From contig DFIZ01000042.1 of NCBI GenBank assembly GCA_002372855.1, forward strand, positions 1 to 22,786: DNA of 22,786 nucleotides. Reading direction: 5' to 3'. Under the pieces are notes generated by a model that searched no databases, was not told where the DNA came from, and saw only the letters and a list, made by a program, of their open reading frames with translations. Below are positions 21,092-22,786 of this stretch, one piece after another (the first letter of the stretch is position 1; every line of letters begins with the position of its first letter). This DNA comes from Bacteroidales bacterium UBA3684 (GTDB taxonomy: Bacteria > Bacteroidota > Bacteroidia > Bacteroidales > P3). Made by a program: the position numbers and the translations under genes.

Positions 21092-21783
21092 AACAAACCA
21101 TTCTCACCCTGGCTGCGGCGGCCGTGCTCTTCGCCGCCTGCGGCACCAAACAGGAGAACAACACCAACGAAGAACAAACTAAAAACAACATCACCACTAT
21201 GGAATTCAAGAATGTGAACGAGCGCGTCAATATGGGCGCGAAACTGTATGTCACGCCGCAGCCGGCGCTGATGATTGCCACCTACGACGCCGAGGGCAAC
21301 CCCGACGTGATGATGGCCGCCTGGGGCGGCCAGTACGAGGGCAACCAGGTCTGCTTCCAACTCAGCAGTCACAAGACAACCGACAACCTGCGCCTCAACA
21401 AGGCCTTCACCCTCAGCTTTGCCGACGCCCGCACGGTGGCCGAGAGCGACTACTTCGGCATCGCCAGCGGCCGCGACGTGAAGGACAAGGTGGCCCACGT
21501 GGGCTTCCACTGCACCAAGAGCCAGAACGTCAACGCCCCCATCATCGACGAGTACCCCCTCGCCATGGAGTGCAAGGTGGTGGAGCTCATCGAGCGTGAG
21601 AACGACGGCGCCTTCGTCGTGGGCGAAATCGTCAACGCCGTGGCCGACCCCGCCATCCTCACCGACGGCAAGATCGACATCAAGAAGCTCAACCCCCTGG
21701 TCTGGGACGGCTCGAGCCTCAACTACTTCACCATCGCCGACAGCGTGGGCAAGGCCTGGAACAGCGGCATGAAGCTGAAATAA
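21088..21783 (+). CDS. Flavoredoxin/flavin reductase-like protein with lipoprotein signal
   Basis: The 231-aa product has a lipoprotein signal (MKQTILTLAAAAVLFAACG, Cys18), an Asn/Thr/Glu-rich linker, and from Met38 a flavin-reductase-like FMN-binding split barrel: TPQPALMIATYDAEGNPDVM, AAWGGQYEG, SSHKTTDNLRLNKAFTLSF, CKVVELIERENDGAFVVGEI and a C-terminal YFTIAD. Family members are usually cytoplasmic, so export and anchoring is unusual. Translation may also begin at the internal ATG for Met38, giving a cytoplasmic form. The gene is coupled to the HEPN remnant and followed by a terminator. Confidence 0.85.
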   Translation: MKQTILTLAAAAVLFAACGTKQENNTNEEQTKNNITTMEFKNVNERVNMGAKLYVTPQPALMIATYDAEGNPDVMMAAWGGQYEGNQVCFQLSSHKTTDNLRLNKAFTLSFADARTVAESDYFGIASGRDVKDKVAHVGFHCTKSQNVNAPIIDEYPLAMECKVVELIERENDGAFVVGEIVNAVADPAILTDGKIDIKKLNPLVWDGSSLNYFTIADSVGKAWNSGMKLK

Positions 21784-21803
21784 GCCCTTTCCGCCACAAG
21801 AAC

Positions 21804-21841
21804 AAACCCCGGAAGTTGCCTTCAACTTTCGGGGTTTATTT
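21804..21841 (+). terminator. Intrinsic terminator after the flavoredoxin gene
   Basis: A 15-bp stem (21804-21818 with 21823-21837, one G-T pair) with loop CCTT ends in GGGGTTTATTTCG. It is about 20 bp after the stop codon. Confidence 0.88.
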
Positions 21842-21963
21842 CGTTTTCGCCAATAATATCTCCCCCCCGCGGGCGAATATTTTTTCACAACACACAATAA
21901 AACACCTTTTCCCGCGTTATCACCCAAAAGAAAAAAAGCCACAAAATCAAATATTCACGCAAC

Positions 21964-22786
21964 ATGAACATCATCATCACCGGCGGAGCCGGTTTCATCG
22001 GAAGCCATGTGGTACGGCTCTTTGTCAACAAGTACCCCGAGTATAAAATCATCAACCTCGACAAACTGACCTACGCCGGCAACCTGGCCAACCTCAAGGA
22101 CATCGAGGGCAAGCCCAACTACAAGTTCGTCAAGATGGACATCTGCGACTTCGACGGTGTCTACAAACTGATGCAGGACGAACACATCGACGGCATCATC
22201 CACCTCGCCGCCGAGAGCCATGTGGACCGCAGCATCAAGGACCCCTTCACCTTCGCACAGACCAACGTGATGGGTACCCTCAGCCTCCTGCAGGCCGCCA
22301 AGTGCTACTGGGAGACCCTGCCGGAGAAGTTCGAGGGCAAGCGCTTCTACCACATCTCCACCGACGAGGTCTACGGCGCCCTCCAGATGACCCACCCCGA
22401 GGGCATCAAGCCGCCCTTCACCACCAAGGCCTCCAGCGGCGAGCACCACCTGGCCTACGGCGAACAGTTCTTCACCGAGGACCTCAAGTACCAGCCCCAC
22501 AGCCCCTACAGCGCCGCCAAGGCCAGCAGCGACCACTTCGTCCGCGCCTTCCACGACACCTACGGCCTGCCCACCATCGTCACCAACTGCTCCAACAACT
22601 ACGGCCCCTACCAGTTCCCAGAGAAGCTCATCCCCTTATTCATTAATAATATACGCCACCGCAAACCCCTGCCCGTCTACGGCAAAGGCGAGAACGTGCG
22701 CGACTGGCTCTACGTCGAGGACCACGCCCGTGCCATCGACCTCATCTTCCACAAAGGCAAAGTGGCCGAGACCTACAACATCGGCG
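21964..22786 (+). CDS. rfbB: dTDP-glucose 4,6-dehydratase (partial, runs off the window)
   Basis: RfbB turns dTDP-glucose into dTDP-4-keto-6-deoxyglucose, the second step toward dTDP-rhamnose and related surface sugars. The visible 274 residues have the NAD-binding [31 protein letters not shown], the catalytic STDEVYG (Thr, Asp, Glu) and [12 protein letters not shown] with the Tyr-x3-Lys pair, then [18 protein letters not shown] and [13 protein letters not shown]. The HPEGI to EHHLAYG insertion is the Bacteroides-type form. The start codon at 21964 gives the expected short N-terminus. The gene has no stop only because the window ends. No standard promoter is clear in 21838-21963. Confidence 0.96.
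   Translation, partial: MNIIITGGAGFIGSHVVRLFVNKYPEYKIINLDKLTYAGNLANLKDIEGKPNYKFVKMDICDFDGVYKLMQDEHIDGIIHLAAESHVDRSIKDPFTFAQTNVMGTLSLLQAAKCYWETLPEKFEGKRFYHISTDEVYGALQMTHPEGIKPPFTTKASSGEHHLAYGEQFFTEDLKYQPHSPYSAAKASSDHFVRAFHDTYGLPTIVTNCSNNYGPYQFPEKLIPLFINNIRHRKPLPVYGKGENVRDWLYVEDHARAIDLIFHKGKVAETYNIG

Noticed and set aside
21010..21942. 310-aa minus-strand ORF opposite the flavoredoxin gene
   Set aside because: It is a shadow frame that also crosses the terminator; the plus frame has a lipobox and the split-barrel motifs.
1..22786. tRNA or rRNA genes, including a tRNA at the island edges
   Set aside because: I saw no cloverleaf with a TTCGA-type T-loop near 10.5 or 20.5 kb, and no rRNA-like sequence; a covariance scan would be decisive.

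Overview
This window is from a member of the Bacteroidales (Bacteroidota). The evidence is the promoter type (TTTG, 20 bp, TAnnTTTG, seen repeatedly), the near absence of Shine-Dalgarno sequences, many lipoproteins, a BtuB-like TonB-dependent receptor with the extended Bacteroidetes signal region, and an RfbB of Bacteroides type. I cannot name the genus. By eye the backbone is clearly GC-rich, while about 9.9-20.6 kb is much more AT-rich and has different codon use, as expected of acquired DNA.

Left backbone (1-9.76 kb). A promoter with a leader hairpin opens a tightly overlapping operon: nadC, a YihY/BrkB membrane protein, a THUMP-type RNA methyltransferase and a short queG. A small lipoprotein and a BtuB-like TonB receptor follow, closed by a very strong terminator. 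htpG is then convergent with a short AraC-type regulator gene across a bidirectional terminator. The regulator promoter is preceded by four near-identical palindromes spaced 42 bp apart, which is four helical turns. Three conserved genes here (queG, the receptor gene, htpG) carry in-frame simple-repeat insertions. The htpG insertion is an 85-bp palindrome built from 7-bp units.

Island (about 10.5-20.5 kb). A large serine recombinase gene reads right and is followed by a PRTase-like orphan gene. Everything else reads left: a Rep_trans-like replication initiator, a small serine resolvase, and an apparent eight-gene operon from 18237 to 13577. The operon encodes a 92-aa protein, a tail-anchored 247-aa protein, a 66-aa protein with four CxxC knuckles, a lipocalin-like lipoprotein, a radical SAM/SPASM maturase with an N-terminal RRE-like domain, a 34-aa three-cysteine peptide (14720-14824), a 69-aa Cys-rich protein and a 282-aa protein with a kinase-like motif. 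This looks like an undescribed ribosomally made, radical-SAM-modified peptide cluster carried on an integrative element, and it is the most promising system in the window. No dedicated transporter or peptidase is visible, so export may rely on host systems or the product may act inside the cell or at the membrane.

Right backbone (20.5-22.8 kb). A promoter that points into the island has no gene of its own and may have been separated from its gene by the insertion. To its right is a translationally coupled set: an MNT-type nucleotidyltransferase, a 45-aa ORF that looks like an internally deleted HEPN partner, and a flavoredoxin-like protein with a lipoprotein signal. A terminator follows, then rfbB, which runs off the window end.
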